Source: Palleronia sediminis (GTDB taxonomy: Bacteria > Pseudomonadota > Alphaproteobacteria > Rhodobacterales > Rhodobacteraceae). From it: a stretch of 64,000 nt of DNA. Made by a program: the position numbers and the translations under genes. Shown here in pieces: positions 1 to 8,696 of this stretch; positions within the stretch are counted from its first letter, which is position 1, and each line of letters starts with the position of its first letter. The notes below the pieces were generated by a model. That model worked only from the letters and a program-made list of their open reading frames with translations, had not been told where the DNA came from and made no database searches. The stretch covers positions 62,001 through 126,000 of the forward strand of contig NZ_SNAA01000010.1 of NCBI RefSeq assembly GCF_004358695.1, in the 5' to 3' direction.

Positions 1-760
1 TCGCGAACCGCCCCATCCGCGGGCCGAGCACGATGGCGCCCGCCAGCGCCGCAAACCCGCCCGCCGCATGAACCAGCGTCGAGCCGGCGAAATCGGAAAA
101 CCCGAGATCGGACAGCCAGCCGCCCCCCCAGAGCCACGACGCGCCGATGGGATAGACGAACCCGGTGAGGACCACGGTAAAGATCAGGAAGGGCCAGAGC
201 CTGATCCGCTCGGCCAGGGTGCCCGACACGATGGACGCGGTCGTGGCGCAGAACATGAGCTGGAAAAAGAAATCGGACGCCCTGGAGGCATAGTCCAGCG
301 ATGCCGCCGAGGCCTCGAGCCCCACGGGCTCGAGCGCCGTGACCGCGAACCACGGGCCAATCCACCCCGCGATCCACCAGTCGCCCGGATACATCGTCCC
401 GTAGCCCGTGAGCCAGTACATGATGCCGGCAATCGAGAAGAGGCCGATATTCTTGGTCAACTGCGTGGTGACGTTCTTGGAACGCACCAGCCCCGCCTCG
501 AGCATCGCGAACCCCGCCGCCATCCACATGACGAGGAACCCGCCGATGAGAAACAGCAGCGTCGTCATGATATAGGGGCCGATCTGGTCGAACCCGGCCG
601 CGGCCTGAGCCGGGGCGGCCGCGCTTTGGGCAAAGCCGGCGGCGGGGGCGCCGCATAGCACGGCAGTCAGCGCGACCCCGGCGCGTCGTGACATGGGTCC
701 GGGCGCGCGGCGCGCCTTTTCGGGCTCGATCGGATCGGTCGCTGCAATCACCGGTGTCAC
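1..760 (-). CDS. amt: Ammonium transporter (Amt/MEP family), 3' end outside window
   Basis: Inner-membrane channel for NH4+/NH3 uptake. The visible part has a cleavable-looking signal (ALTAVLCGAPAAGFAQS), then Amt transmembrane segments: the first carries FLVMWMAAGFAMLEAGLVRSKN, split here as FLVMWMAAGFAMLE plus AGLVRSKN, followed by TKNIGLFSIAGIMYWLTGYG and a later stretch (AGSTLVHAAGG) holding one of the conserved pore histidines. I prefer a GTG start at 760 because GAGGGG lies 8 nt upstream. The ATG at 694 has no Shine-Dalgarno; using the GTG puts 22 extra residues before the signal peptide. It diverges from the penicillin-binding protein gene. No glnK is adjacent on the visible side. The C-terminal part lies beyond base 1. 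Family call is firm; the start is less certain. Confidence 0.93.
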   Translation of the reverse strand, partial: MTPVIAATDPIEPEKARRAPGPMSRRAGVALTAVLCGAPAAGFAQSAAAPAQAAAGFDQIGPYIMTTLLFLIGGFLVMWMAAGFAMLEAGLVRSKNVTTQLTKNIGLFSIAGIMYWLTGYGTMYPGDWWIAGWIGPWFAVTALEPVGLEASAASLDYASRASDFFFQLMFCATTASIVSGTLAERIRLWPFLIFTVVLTGFVYPIGASWLWGGGWLSDLGFSDFAGSTLVHAAGGFAALAGAIVLGPRMGRFA

Positions 761-1023
761 GTCTGTTCCCCTCGCGGTTTCATCGGCCGGCCGCTTCGGG
801 CCGCGGGTTTCAGCAACACGCGCCCGGCCGGGTGCCGCAACGAAACCGGACCCCGCGCAGGGGGTCGGGTCGCGAAGCTGCACGAAAAAATGCAGTTCGG
901 GTGGGCATTGCTGCCATATTGGGCGGAATGGAATCGCTCAATGCGTTGCAGAACGGTTCCCGAACGCCCAGTTCGCCTCTATGAAGGCGACACGGGCAGG
1001 ATAACCAGAAACGGAACGTGGGC
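761..1023. other. Divergent intergenic region amt / PBP
   Basis: A 263-bp gap between two divergent genes that must hold both promoters. I see a small dyad with TGCA ends (about 879-894, TGCACGAAAAAATGCA) and a weak minus-strand GG-N10-GC pattern (947-962) that loosely resembles a sigma-54 promoter. Neither is convincing. No RNA gene is recognised. Confidence 0.4.
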
Positions 1024-3249
1024 ATGGCTCGCTCAGGCAACGGAAAGTCTCCGCTGGTCGCGCCGCGACGCCGGGGCAAGACGCGCAAGACACCGCCGAA
1101 GTCACCGACGCGGAAAACGCGGCGCAGCCGCGCGCCGGCGACACGGCGGCGCAGGCGCGGCCTGCTGGGTTGGATCGCGGCGCCCTTCGTGTGGCTGTTC
1201 CGACTGATTCTCAAGCTGACCGTCCGGGGCGCCATCGTCGCCGCGCTGATCCTCGGCGTGGCGGTCTGGTATGTCTACACGACCCTGCCGCCGGTGGGCG
1301 AGGTGCTGGACGGGCGCGCGCGCGGATCGGTCACGCTGCTCGACCGCGACGGCGATATCTTTGCCTGGCGCGGCGAACAGTTCGGCGGCCAGATCGACGC
1401 GGGCTCGGTCTCGCCGCATCTGCGCAACGCCATCATCGCGACCGAGGACAAGCGGTTCCATCACCATTTCGGCGTCGATCCCATCGGCATCGCCAGCGCC
1501 ATCCGCATCAACCTGCGCGAGGGACGCGGCCCGCTTTCGGGGCATGGCGGATCGACGGTGACGCAGCAGACCGCCAAGCTGCTGTGCCTCGGCCGCCCGT
1601 TCGATCCCGACATCTGGGACAGCGAGGCCGAGTACGAGGCCGATTGCCGCGAAGGCTCGGTCTGGCGCAAGGTCAAGGAAGCCGTCTACGCGATGGCGAT
1701 GGAGGCGAAATACTCCAAGGACGAGATCCTCACGATCTACATGAACCGCGCCTTTCTCGGCGCCGGATCGCGCGGGTTCGAGGCCGCGGCGCAGCGCTAT
1801 TTCGGCAAGTCCGCGAACGCGGTCGATCCCGCCGAGGCCGCGATGCTGGCCGGGCTGCTGGTGGCGCCGACGCGCTATGCGCCGACCAACTCGCTGGAGC
1901 GCAGCCAGACGCGGGCGCGCACCGTGATCGAGCTGATGGAGGACCAGGGATACCTGACCACCGCCGAGGCCGAGGACGCGCTGCTCAACCCCGCGGTGCT
2001 GAGCGAGGCGGCCGAGGCCCGCGCGGGCGGCTATTTCGCCGATTGGGTGATGAGTTCGGCCCCGGACTTCCTGACCAGCAAGACCACGGAGGACGTGATC
2101 CTCAGCACGACATTCGATCCGCGCATCCAGCGCGCGGCCGAAGGCGCGCTTCGCGATGTGTTCGAGACCAAGGTCAGCCCCGGCTCCAAGGCGCAGGCCG
2201 CCATCGTCGTGATGAGCGCCGACGGAGCAGTGCGCGCCATGGTCGGCGGGCGCAAGTTCAAGGGCGTGGCCGGGCAGTTCAACCGCGCGATCATGGCCAA
2301 GCGGCAGACAGGATCGGCCTTCAAGCCCTTTGTCTACGCCGCCGCGCTCGAGCTGGGCTATAGCCCGTCGGACACGATCGAGGACGCGCCGATCACCATG
2401 TCGATCCCCGGCTCGGGCGACTGGCGGCCGCAGAACTACACCAACGATTTCGCCGGGCGGATGACCCTGACCGAGGCGCTCAAGGATTCGCGCAACATCC
2501 CGGCGGTCAAGGTGTCCGAAGGGGTCGGGCGCGAGAACGTGCGCAAGGTCGCGGCCGATTTCGGGATCGACAGCGATCTCGCCTCGGGGCCGTCGCTGGC
2601 GCTCGGCGTGTCGGAATCGACGCTGATCGAGATGACGGGCGCCTATGCCGGCATACTCAACGGCGGCACCTCGGTCGAGCCCTACGGCATCCGCGACCTG
2701 CGCCTGCAGGGCAGCGATACGCCGCTGATCGGGCAGGACGGGGGTTTGGGCGAGCGCGTGATCTCGCAGGATGCGGCGCGGCAACTCGTCTACATGATGA
2801 GCCGCGTGATCGAGGACGGCACCGGCGTCCGCGCCAAGCTGTCCGACCGCGAGGCCGCCGGCAAGACCGGCACGACCCAGGCCGCGCGCGATGCCTGGTT
2901 CCTGGGCTTTACCGCCGATTACGTCGTGGGCGTCTGGATGGGCTATGACGACAACACGCCGCTGCGCGGCGTGACCGGCGGCGGGCTTCCGGCCGATATC
3001 TGGCGCGAGACGATGGAGCGTGTAAGCGCCGGCACCCCGCCCCGGCCCCTGCCCATGGACCGGCCGCGCGCGCCCGTCACTGGCGGCACGGTGGCCTCGG
3101 CGGGATCGGGCAACGCGGTGCCCGCGCCGCAGCCGCAGCCGCAGCAGCCGCGGCGCATCCAGCCGCCGACGACCACGACGCTGCCCGACGTGGCCGAGCA
3201 GATCATCAACGACGTGCTCGGCACGATCTTCGGGCGCGGCGGCGGCTGA
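1024..3249 (+). CDS. Class A penicillin-binding protein (PBP1A-type transglycosylase/transpeptidase)
   Basis: Bifunctional peptidoglycan synthase that polymerises lipid II and cross-links the strands in the periplasm. The 741-aa protein has a very basic cytoplasmic tail (residues 1-50), one membrane anchor (about 60-85), then a GT51 domain with the catalytic Glu141 in ATEDKRFHHHFG and the GGSTVTQQTAKLL motif. The transpeptidase domain has SAFK (Ser431-Lys434), SRN and KTG (from Lys614). The C-terminal tail is rich in Pro and Gln. The ATG at 1024 is favoured over the GTG at 1018 because GGA at 1013-1015 is correctly spaced only from the ATG. Length and motif order are normal for the family. 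Confidence 0.95.
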   Translation: MARSGNGKSPLVAPRRRGKTRKTPPKSPTRKTRRSRAPATRRRRRGLLGWIAAPFVWLFRLILKLTVRGAIVAALILGVAVWYVYTTLPPVGEVLDGRARGSVTLLDRDGDIFAWRGEQFGGQIDAGSVSPHLRNAIIATEDKRFHHHFGVDPIGIASAIRINLREGRGPLSGHGGSTVTQQTAKLLCLGRPFDPDIWDSEAEYEADCREGSVWRKVKEAVYAMAMEAKYSKDEILTIYMNRAFLGAGSRGFEAAAQRYFGKSANAVDPAEAAMLAGLLVAPTRYAPTNSLERSQTRARTVIELMEDQGYLTTAEAEDALLNPAVLSEAAEARAGGYFADWVMSSAPDFLTSKTTEDVILSTTFDPRIQRAAEGALRDVFETKVSPGSKAQAAIVVMSADGAVRAMVGGRKFKGVAGQFNRAIMAKRQTGSAFKPFVYAAALELGYSPSDTIEDAPITMSIPGSGDWRPQNYTNDFAGRMTLTEALKDSRNIPAVKVSEGVGRENVRKVAADFGIDSDLASGPSLALGVSESTLIEMTGAYAGILNGGTSVEPYGIRDLRLQGSDTPLIGQDGGLGERVISQDAARQLVYMMSRVIEDGTGVRAKLSDREAAGKTGTTQAARDAWFLGFTADYVVGVWMGYDDNTPLRGVTGGGLPADIWRETMERVSAGTPPRPLPMDRPRAPVTGGTVASAGSGNAVPAPQPQPQQPRRIQPPTTTTLPDVAEQIINDVLGTIFGRGGG

Positions 3250-6200
3250 ACCGGCGGCAGGGGGGCGCCGCCCCTCTTGCCCCGGCGGTGCCGGGGCAAT
3301 TCACCCCGTGGGTATTTGAGAAAGAGAAGACGGGATCAGTCGCGCCCCGAAACGCATCTGAGCCCGCCGCTTCGGGATCGAGATGCCAGGCGTCCGAGCG
3401 CACCAGCCCGCGCGCATCCGAGAACCGGCGGCCGGGTGGAACGGGCGCGGCCGCGCGCGGCACCGGCCCGCCGGCACCGGGCGTCAGGCGCGCGCGCAAG
3501 AAGGACATGGGATGCGCGCGCAGCGTCAGCCGGGTGGCGACGTAATCCTCGACGACCTCTTCTCCGGCGGTCATGGCGGGCAGGTGGGCCGCGGGCTCGA
3601 CGATGCCCTCGCCATCGAGATCGCCGGCGAAAAGCGGCAGGGGCTTGTCGCCGCCCAGGGCGCGCGCCTCCCAGATGGCATCGCGGCGCTTGAGGCCCAG
3701 CCTCGCGAAAACGTCCGCCTCGGCCAGGATGCGCAAGGCGCGCGGGCCGATACCGGCGCGGCGCCAGACCTCCTGCACCTCGGTATAGCCGTTGCCGCGG
3801 GCGGCGGCGATCCAGGCGCCCTCGTCCTCGCGCAGGGCCTTGATCTGGCGAAACCCCAGCCTGAGCGCGAGCCCGCCATGGCCGTCGGGCTCCATCACGT
3901 TGTCCCAGAAACTCGCGTTGATGCAGACCGGGCGCACCTCGACCCCGTGTTCGCGCGCGTCGCGCACGATCTGGGCGGGGGCGTAGAACCCCATCGGCTG
4001 CGCGTTGAGCAGCGCGCAGGCAAAGATGCCGGGGTGATGGCGCTTGATCCAGGCCGAGGCATAGACCAGCAGCGCGAAACTGGCCGCGTGGCTTTCGGGA
4101 AAGCCGTAGCTGCCGAACCCCTCGATCTGGGCAAAGCAGCGTTCGGCGAAATCCCGGTCGTAGCCGTTCGCCGCCATGCCGCGCAGGAAACGGGTGCGGA
4201 ACTCGGAGATGTTGCCGAGCTTCTTGAAGGTGGCGAGCGCGCGGCGCAGGCGGTCGGCCTCGTCGGGGGTGAAGCCCGCGCCGATGATGGCGATCTGCAT
4301 CGCCTGTTCCTGGAACAGCGGCACGCCCAGCGTCTTGCCCAGCACCCGGCCCAGCGCGTCCGATGGAAAGGTCACGGGTTCCTTCCCTTCGCGGCGGCGC
4401 AGATAGGGGTGCAGCATGTCGCCCTGTATGGGGCCGGGGCGGATGATCGCGACCTCGATCACGAGGTCGTAGAAGGTGCGCGGCTTCATCCGGGGGAGGA
4501 AGTTCATCTGCGCCCGGCTTTCCACCTGGAACACCCCGAGACTGTCGGCGCGGCAGAGCATGTCGTAGGTCGCCGGATCCTCGGGCGGCAATGTCGCGAG
4601 GCTGTAATCGGTGCCGTGGTGACGCCGGATCAGGTCGAACCCCTTACGCAGGCATGACAGCATCCCCAGCGCGAGGATGTCGACCTTGAGGATGCCCAGC
4701 GCGTCGATATCGTCCTTGTCCCAGCAGATGACGGTGCGATCCTCCATGCTGGCATTCTCGACCGGCACGAGTTCGTCGAGCCGCCCCTCGGTGATGACGA
4801 ACCCGCCGACATGCTGGGACAGGTGGCGCGGAAAGCCGATGATCTGAAAGATCAGCTCCATCGTCTGGGTCAGCCGCTGGTCGCCGGGGTCGAGCCCGAT
4901 CTCGGCCATCCGGTGCGCCTCGAGCCCGTTGGTCCCGAAAAACCCCCAAAGCTGCGAGCTGAGCATGGCCAGCGTGTCGTCGCTGAGCCCCATGGCGCGC
5001 CCGACCTCGCGGATGGCACGCTTGCCGCGGTAATGGATCACGGTGGCGCACAGCCCGGCGCGGTGGCGGCCATAGCGGTCGTAGATATGCTGGATGACCT
5101 CTTCGCGGCGCTCGTGTTCGAAATCGACGTCGATATCGGGCGGCTCGTCGCGGGCCTCGGAGACGAAGCGTTCGAAGACCATGGTGCCGATCTCGGGGCT
5201 GACCGAGGTGACGCCCAGCGCGTAGCAGACCACCGAATTGGCCGCCGACCCGCGCCCCTGGCACAGGATGCCCCGGTCGCGGGCAAAGGCCACGATGTCG
5301 CGCACGGTCAGGAAATAGGGCTCGTAGCGCAGCTTGCCGATCAGCGCGAGCTCGTGTTCGAGCAGCCGCGTCACATGCTCGGGCGCGCCGGCGGGATAGC
5401 GCCCGGCCAGCCCCGCGCGGGCCAGTCGCGCCAGCCGGTCGGATGCGCTTTCGCCATCCGTCACCTCCGAGGGGTATTCATAGCGCAGCTCGTCCAGATC
5501 GAAGGTGCAGCGCGCCGCCAGTTCGGCCGCGCGGTCGACCGCGCCGGGATGGGCGGCGAATATCCGGGCCATCTCGGCCGGGCCGCGCAGGCGTTGCTCG
5601 GCATTGGCCAGCGCGGCCCGGCCCAGGTCGTCGACCCGCGTGCCGGTGCGGATCGCGGTCAGCACATCGGCCAGCCGGCGGCGCGAACCGTGATGCATCA
5701 GCGGCCGCGCGGTCGCGACGGTGGGCAGCCCCAGTTCGGCGGCGATCCCGGCAAGGCGGTCGAACCGGGCCGCGTCCAGCCCATCGTAATGCGGCGCCAG
5801 CGCCAGATGGCAGGCGCCGGGAAACCGGGCGGCAAGACGGCGCGCCTGTATCTGCCAATCGTCGGGGCCGCCGGGGTGGATCACAAGCTCGGACCCCTCG
5901 GCCCAATCCATGAGATCGGCCAGCCGGATCTGGCAGCGCCCTTTCTCGACCCGGCGGCGCCCCAGCGTCACCAGCCGCGACAGCCGCCCCCAGGCGGGGC
6001 GGTCGCGCGGCAGCATCGTGACCGACAGCCCCCGGTCGGTCACGATGCGCGTCGCCGGAACGAGGCGCGGCACGTTGAGGATATCGGCGCTTGGCGGGCG
6101 GGGCAGATGCGGCGGGGCGGGCGGGCCGATCAGGGGCGCGTCGGCGCGCAGCTTGACCAGTCGGCGCAATTCACGCGCGCGGGCATGGGCGCGCACGATC

Positions 6201-6349
6201 CCCGCAACGCTGTTCTCGTCGGCGATGGCCAGCGCGCCCAGCCCCAGCAGCCCCGCGCGGTCGATATATTCCTCGGGGTGCGATGCCCCCGTGAGGAAGG
6301 TGAAGTTCGAGGTCGCCGACAGCTCGGCACTGGGGGGGCGAGTCGTCAT
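3206..6349 (-). CDS. dnaE2: Error-prone DNA polymerase DnaE2, C-terminus apparently aberrant
   Basis: C-family translesion polymerase of the SOS mutasome. The 1047-aa frame has an N-terminal PHP domain (SNFTFLTGASHPEEY), the polymerase core with the Asp pair in PPDIDVDFEHERR, and the HVGGFVITEGRLDELVPVE and VEVAIIRPGPIQGDM-type motifs, here IEVAIIRPGPIQGDM. After RLTLRAHPMSFLRARLTPG (about residue 960) I cannot find the OB-fold segment expected next. The frame instead becomes Pro/Arg-rich, crosses the terminator-like element and overlaps the PBP gene by 44 bp. The natural stop has therefore probably been lost by deletion or frameshift. An SOS box lies just upstream of the start. No imuA or imuB is adjacent. 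Polymerase identity is firm; full function is doubtful. Confidence 0.88.
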   Translation of the reverse strand: MTTRPPSAELSATSNFTFLTGASHPEEYIDRAGLLGLGALAIADENSVAGIVRAHARARELRRLVKLRADAPLIGPPAPPHLPRPPSADILNVPRLVPATRIVTDRGLSVTMLPRDRPAWGRLSRLVTLGRRRVEKGRCQIRLADLMDWAEGSELVIHPGGPDDWQIQARRLAARFPGACHLALAPHYDGLDAARFDRLAGIAAELGLPTVATARPLMHHGSRRRLADVLTAIRTGTRVDDLGRAALANAEQRLRGPAEMARIFAAHPGAVDRAAELAARCTFDLDELRYEYPSEVTDGESASDRLARLARAGLAGRYPAGAPEHVTRLLEHELALIGKLRYEPYFLTVRDIVAFARDRGILCQGRGSAANSVVCYALGVTSVSPEIGTMVFERFVSEARDEPPDIDVDFEHERREEVIQHIYDRYGRHRAGLCATVIHYRGKRAIREVGRAMGLSDDTLAMLSSQLWGFFGTNGLEAHRMAEIGLDPGDQRLTQTMELIFQIIGFPRHLSQHVGGFVITEGRLDELVPVENASMEDRTVICWDKDDIDALGILKVDILALGMLSCLRKGFDLIRRHHGTDYSLATLPPEDPATYDMLCRADSLGVFQVESRAQMNFLPRMKPRTFYDLVIEVAIIRPGPIQGDMLHPYLRRREGKEPVTFPSDALGRVLGKTLGVPLFQEQAMQIAIIGAGFTPDEADRLRRALATFKKLGNISEFRTRFLRGMAANGYDRDFAERCFAQIEGFGSYGFPESHAASFALLVYASAWIKRHHPGIFACALLNAQPMGFYAPAQIVRDAREHGVEVRPVCINASFWDNVMEPDGHGGLALRLGFRQIKALREDEGAWIAAARGNGYTEVQEVWRRAGIGPRALRILAEADVFARLGLKRRDAIWEARALGGDKPLPLFAGDLDGEGIVEPAAHLPAMTAGEEVVEDYVATRLTLRAHPMSFLRARLTPGAGGPVPRAAAPVPPGRRFSDARGLVRSDAWHLDPEAAGSDAFRGATDPVFSFSNTHGVNCPGTAGARGAAPPCRRFSRRRARRSCRARR
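3277..3330. terminator. Hairpins plus AT-rich tail at the convergent PBP/DnaE2 gene ends
   Basis: A perfect 10-bp stem (3277-3286 with 3290-3299, 3-nt loop) follows the PBP stop, preceded by another GC-rich dyad around 3259-3275 and followed by an AT-rich stretch at 3311-3330. From memory, Rhodobacteraceae gene ends often carry this kind of hairpin and tail. The annotated reading frame of DnaE2 runs straight through it. Confidence 0.5.
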
Positions 6350-6360
6350 GCCCCCAGTAT

Positions 6361-6375
6361 GTTCCGTTTACGTTC
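6361..6375 (-). promoter_or_regulatory. LexA (SOS) box upstream of dnaE2
   Basis: An exact GTTC-N7-GTTC direct repeat (GAAC-N7-GAAC on the dnaE2 strand), the form recalled for alphaproteobacterial LexA sites. It ends 11 bp before the dnaE2 start codon, so bound LexA would cover the transcription start or leader. This predicts DNA-damage induction of dnaE2. Confidence 0.8.
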
Positions 6376-6408
6376 CGGGGTGGAGTCGCTTTTGCGCGTG
6401 CCGCCCCG

Positions 6409-6879
6409 TCACTCGGCCGTGCAGGGGCCGCCGGTGGCGCAGTCTATGACACGCGCGATCTGGCGCGATTCCGGCGTGGGGAACACCCATTGCGGGCATG
6501 GCCCGAGCTCGACCACCGGGCCTGCCGTGGACTCGCGGACAAAGGCCAGTACCCGTTCGCCCGACGCGATGGTGCCGCAGATCCCGGTCTCGCACGACAC
6601 CTGGAGCGTGATCGGCCCGGAGATCGCGCGGGTGAACCCATCTTCGGCGAGCAACTCGCCCTCGAACTGCGCGGGGATCGAGGCCTCGTCGAGCGCGGTG
6701 CCGTCAAAGGGCGGCGTCGCGGCATCGAAGGCGAAGGCGCCCAGCACGATGGCATAGGTCTCGTCGGACCCGGCGGCGGTCTTGAAACTGCGCGCGACGT
6801 CGGGCGCGAGGCATGAAAGCGACAGCGCGGGGCCGGCGATGCCCGTCAACAGGGCGGCGGTGGCGGCGAGGCGGATCAT
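6409..6879 (-). CDS. Small secreted protein, unknown function
   Basis: 156 aa with an N-terminal signal peptide ([20 protein letters not shown]) and cysteines in the mature part, including CETGIC and CATGGPC, that could pair in the periplasm. I do not recognise the family. The start codon overlaps the rppH stop in an ATGA junction, so it is the last cistron of the rsfS-to-rppH operon and probably translationally coupled. The context suggests an envelope role, but that is only a guess. Confidence 0.75.
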   Translation of the reverse strand: MIRLAATAALLTGIAGPALSLSCLAPDVARSFKTAAGSDETYAIVLGAFAFDAATPPFDGTALDEASIPAQFEGELLAEDGFTRAISGPITLQVSCETGICGTIASGERVLAFVRESTAGPVVELGPCPQWVFPTPESRQIARVIDCATGGPCTAE

Positions 6880-7352
6880 AGCTTCTCCCGAAAGGCGGCG
6901 AGGACGGCGGAATAGACGTCGCGCTTGAACGGCACGATGGCATCGAGCAATTCGTCACAGGACAGCCAGTTCCATGCCGAGAACTCGGGGTGGTCGGTGG
7001 CGATGCGGATCTCGTCATCCTGCCCGTGGAACCGCATCAGGAACCATTTCTGACGCTGCCCGCGATAAGCGCCCTGCCAGGCGCGGCCCAGCAGGTCGTC
7101 GGGCAGGTCATAGGTCAGCCAACCGTCGGTTTCGCCCGCGATCTCGACCCGGTCCCGCGCGATCCCGGTTTCTTCCTCGAGCTCGCGCAGGGCGGCCTCG
7201 CGCGGGGTCTCGCCCTCGTCGATACCGCCCTGCGGCATCTGCCAGGCCCCCGAAGCATGGTCGATCCGCCGCCCGGCAAAGACATGCCCGTCCGAATTGA
7301 CGAGCACGATGCCCGCGCAGGGGCGATAGGGCAGATCCTCGCGCCGGATCAT
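6876..7352 (-). CDS. rppH: RNA pyrophosphohydrolase (Nudix)
   Basis: Removes pyrophosphate from the 5' triphosphate end of mRNA and so starts RNase E-dependent decay; related enzymes also cleave dinucleoside polyphosphates. The 158-aa protein has the [19 protein letters not shown] opening typical of RppH and a complete Nudix box at residues 42-63 ([13 protein letters not shown], then RELEEETG). It overlaps ctpA upstream and the small secreted-protein gene downstream by ATGA junctions. Confidence 0.95.
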   Translation of the reverse strand: MIRREDLPYRPCAGIVLVNSDGHVFAGRRIDHASGAWQMPQGGIDEGETPREAALRELEEETGIARDRVEIAGETDGWLTYDLPDDLLGRAWQGAYRGQRQKWFLMRFHGQDDEIRIATDHPEFSAWNWLSCDELLDAIVPFKRDVYSAVLAAFREKL

Positions 7353-8689
7353 TCGGCCGACGGAGAGCGCAGGGCCACGAGCCCCTTGAGGATGTCGATG
7401 GCATAGGCGAGCTGGTAATCCTCGTCGCGCAGGCGCGCGGCCTCTTCGGCGGATTCCTGTTCCTGGCGGATGATCTCCTGCTCGTCCTCGCTGAGCGAGT
7501 CGTTGCTGAGCGATCCGCGCAGATCGGCCTCGGAGCGCGAGGGAAACGCGCCCTCGTCCTCGGTCTCTTCCTCGGCCACGATGGGCGGCTGCTGCACGAC
7601 GATGTCGGGCGACACGCCAAGCGCCTGGATCGACCGGCCCGAGGGCGTGTAATAGCGCGCCGTGGTCAGGCGCATCGCGCCCTCGCCCCTGAGCGGCATG
7701 ACGGTCTGAACCGACCCCTTGCCGAAGGACTTGGTGCCGATGACGATGGCGCGCCGGTGATCCTGAAGCGCGCCGGCGACGATCTCCGAGGCCGAGGCCG
7801 AGCCGCCGTTGATCAGCACCACGATGGGCTTGCCCTGCGCCAGATCGCCGTCGGTGGCGTTGTAGCGGTCGCTGTCCTCCTGCACCCGTCCGCGGGTCGA
7901 GACGATCTCGCCCTCGTCGAGAAAGGCGTCCGAGACCTCGATGGCCTGGTTCAGCAGCCCACCGGGATTGTTGCGCAGGTCGATGACGAAACCGTTGACG
8001 TTCTCCATGCCGCCGGCCGCCTCGACCTGTTCGTTCAGGTTCTCGACCATCTTGGGATAGGTCTGGTCGGAAAAGGTGATGACGCGCAGAACGACCGTCT
8101 CGCCGACAAGGCGCGAGCGCACGGCGGTCAGCTCGATCGTGTCGCGGATGATCGACACGTCAAAAGGTTCGTCCACGCCCTCGCGCACGATGGTCAGGAT
8201 GATCTCGGAACCGACGGGCCCGCGCATCAGCTCGACAGCATCGTCGAGCGTCAGCCCCAGCAGCGTGTCGCCCCCGACATGGGTGATGAAATCGCCCGCC
8301 TCGATCCCGGCCTCGGCGGCGGGGGTCTCGTCCATCGGCGAGACGACCTTGACGAAGCCCTCTTCCTGCGTGACCTCGATGCCGAGCCCGCCGAACTCGC
8401 CGCGGGTCTGTGTGCGCATCCGGTCGGCGTCTTCGGGCGAGAGATAGCTGGAATGCGGATCGAGCGAGGTCAGCATCCCGTCGATGGCGGCCTCGATCAG
8501 GTCGCCCTCGTCCACCTGCTCGACATACTGGGCACGGATCCGTTCGAAGATGTCGCCGAACAGGTCGAGCTGCTCGTAGACATTGGCGCGGCCTTCCGTC
8601 TCCTGGGCGATCAGCGGGCCCGCGATCTGTGTCGTGAGCACGCCGCCGACCAGAACGCCGCCCAGTGCAGCCATCGCGAATTTCTTCAT
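7349..8689 (-). CDS. ctpA: C-terminal processing protease, S41 family
   Basis: Periplasmic serine protease that processes or degrades envelope proteins from the C-terminus. The 446-aa protein has a signal or anchor segment (1-29), a PDZ domain (about 95-170) and an S41 catalytic domain with [17 protein letters not shown] (active Ser around 299-301) and FGKGSVQ (Lys324). The acidic tail after residue 370 is probably disordered. The start at 8689 gives the [13 protein letters not shown] signal and has GAGG upstream; the longer frame to 8845 overlaps envC and is not needed. It follows an amidase-activator-like gene with a 7-bp gap. That pairing suggests joint control of peptidoglycan hydrolysis. 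Confidence 0.94.
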   Translation of the reverse strand: MKKFAMAALGGVLVGGVLTTQIAGPLIAQETEGRANVYEQLDLFGDIFERIRAQYVEQVDEGDLIEAAIDGMLTSLDPHSSYLSPEDADRMRTQTRGEFGGLGIEVTQEEGFVKVVSPMDETPAAEAGIEAGDFITHVGGDTLLGLTLDDAVELMRGPVGSEIILTIVREGVDEPFDVSIIRDTIELTAVRSRLVGETVVLRVITFSDQTYPKMVENLNEQVEAAGGMENVNGFVIDLRNNPGGLLNQAIEVSDAFLDEGEIVSTRGRVQEDSDRYNATDGDLAQGKPIVVLINGGSASASEIVAGALQDHRRAIVIGTKSFGKGSVQTVMPLRGEGAMRLTTARYYTPSGRSIQALGVSPDIVVQQPPIVAEEETEDEGAFPSRSEADLRGSLSNDSLSEDEQEIIRQEQESAEEAARLRDEDYQLAYAIDILKGLVALRSPSAE

Positions 8690-8696
8690 CCTTGCC

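Noticed and set aside
68-658. Long plus-strand open frame opposite the ammonium transporter
   Set aside because: Arg/Pro/Glu-rich low-information translation, a shadow of the GC-rich minus-strand gene; the same applies to many long opposite-strand frames over gpmI, tamB, ahcY and dnaE2.
945-962. Possible sigma-54 promoter (GG-N10-GC) for the ammonium transporter
   Set aside because: Only the invariant dinucleotides match; the rest of the -24/-12 consensus is poor and it lies about 185 bp from the start codon.
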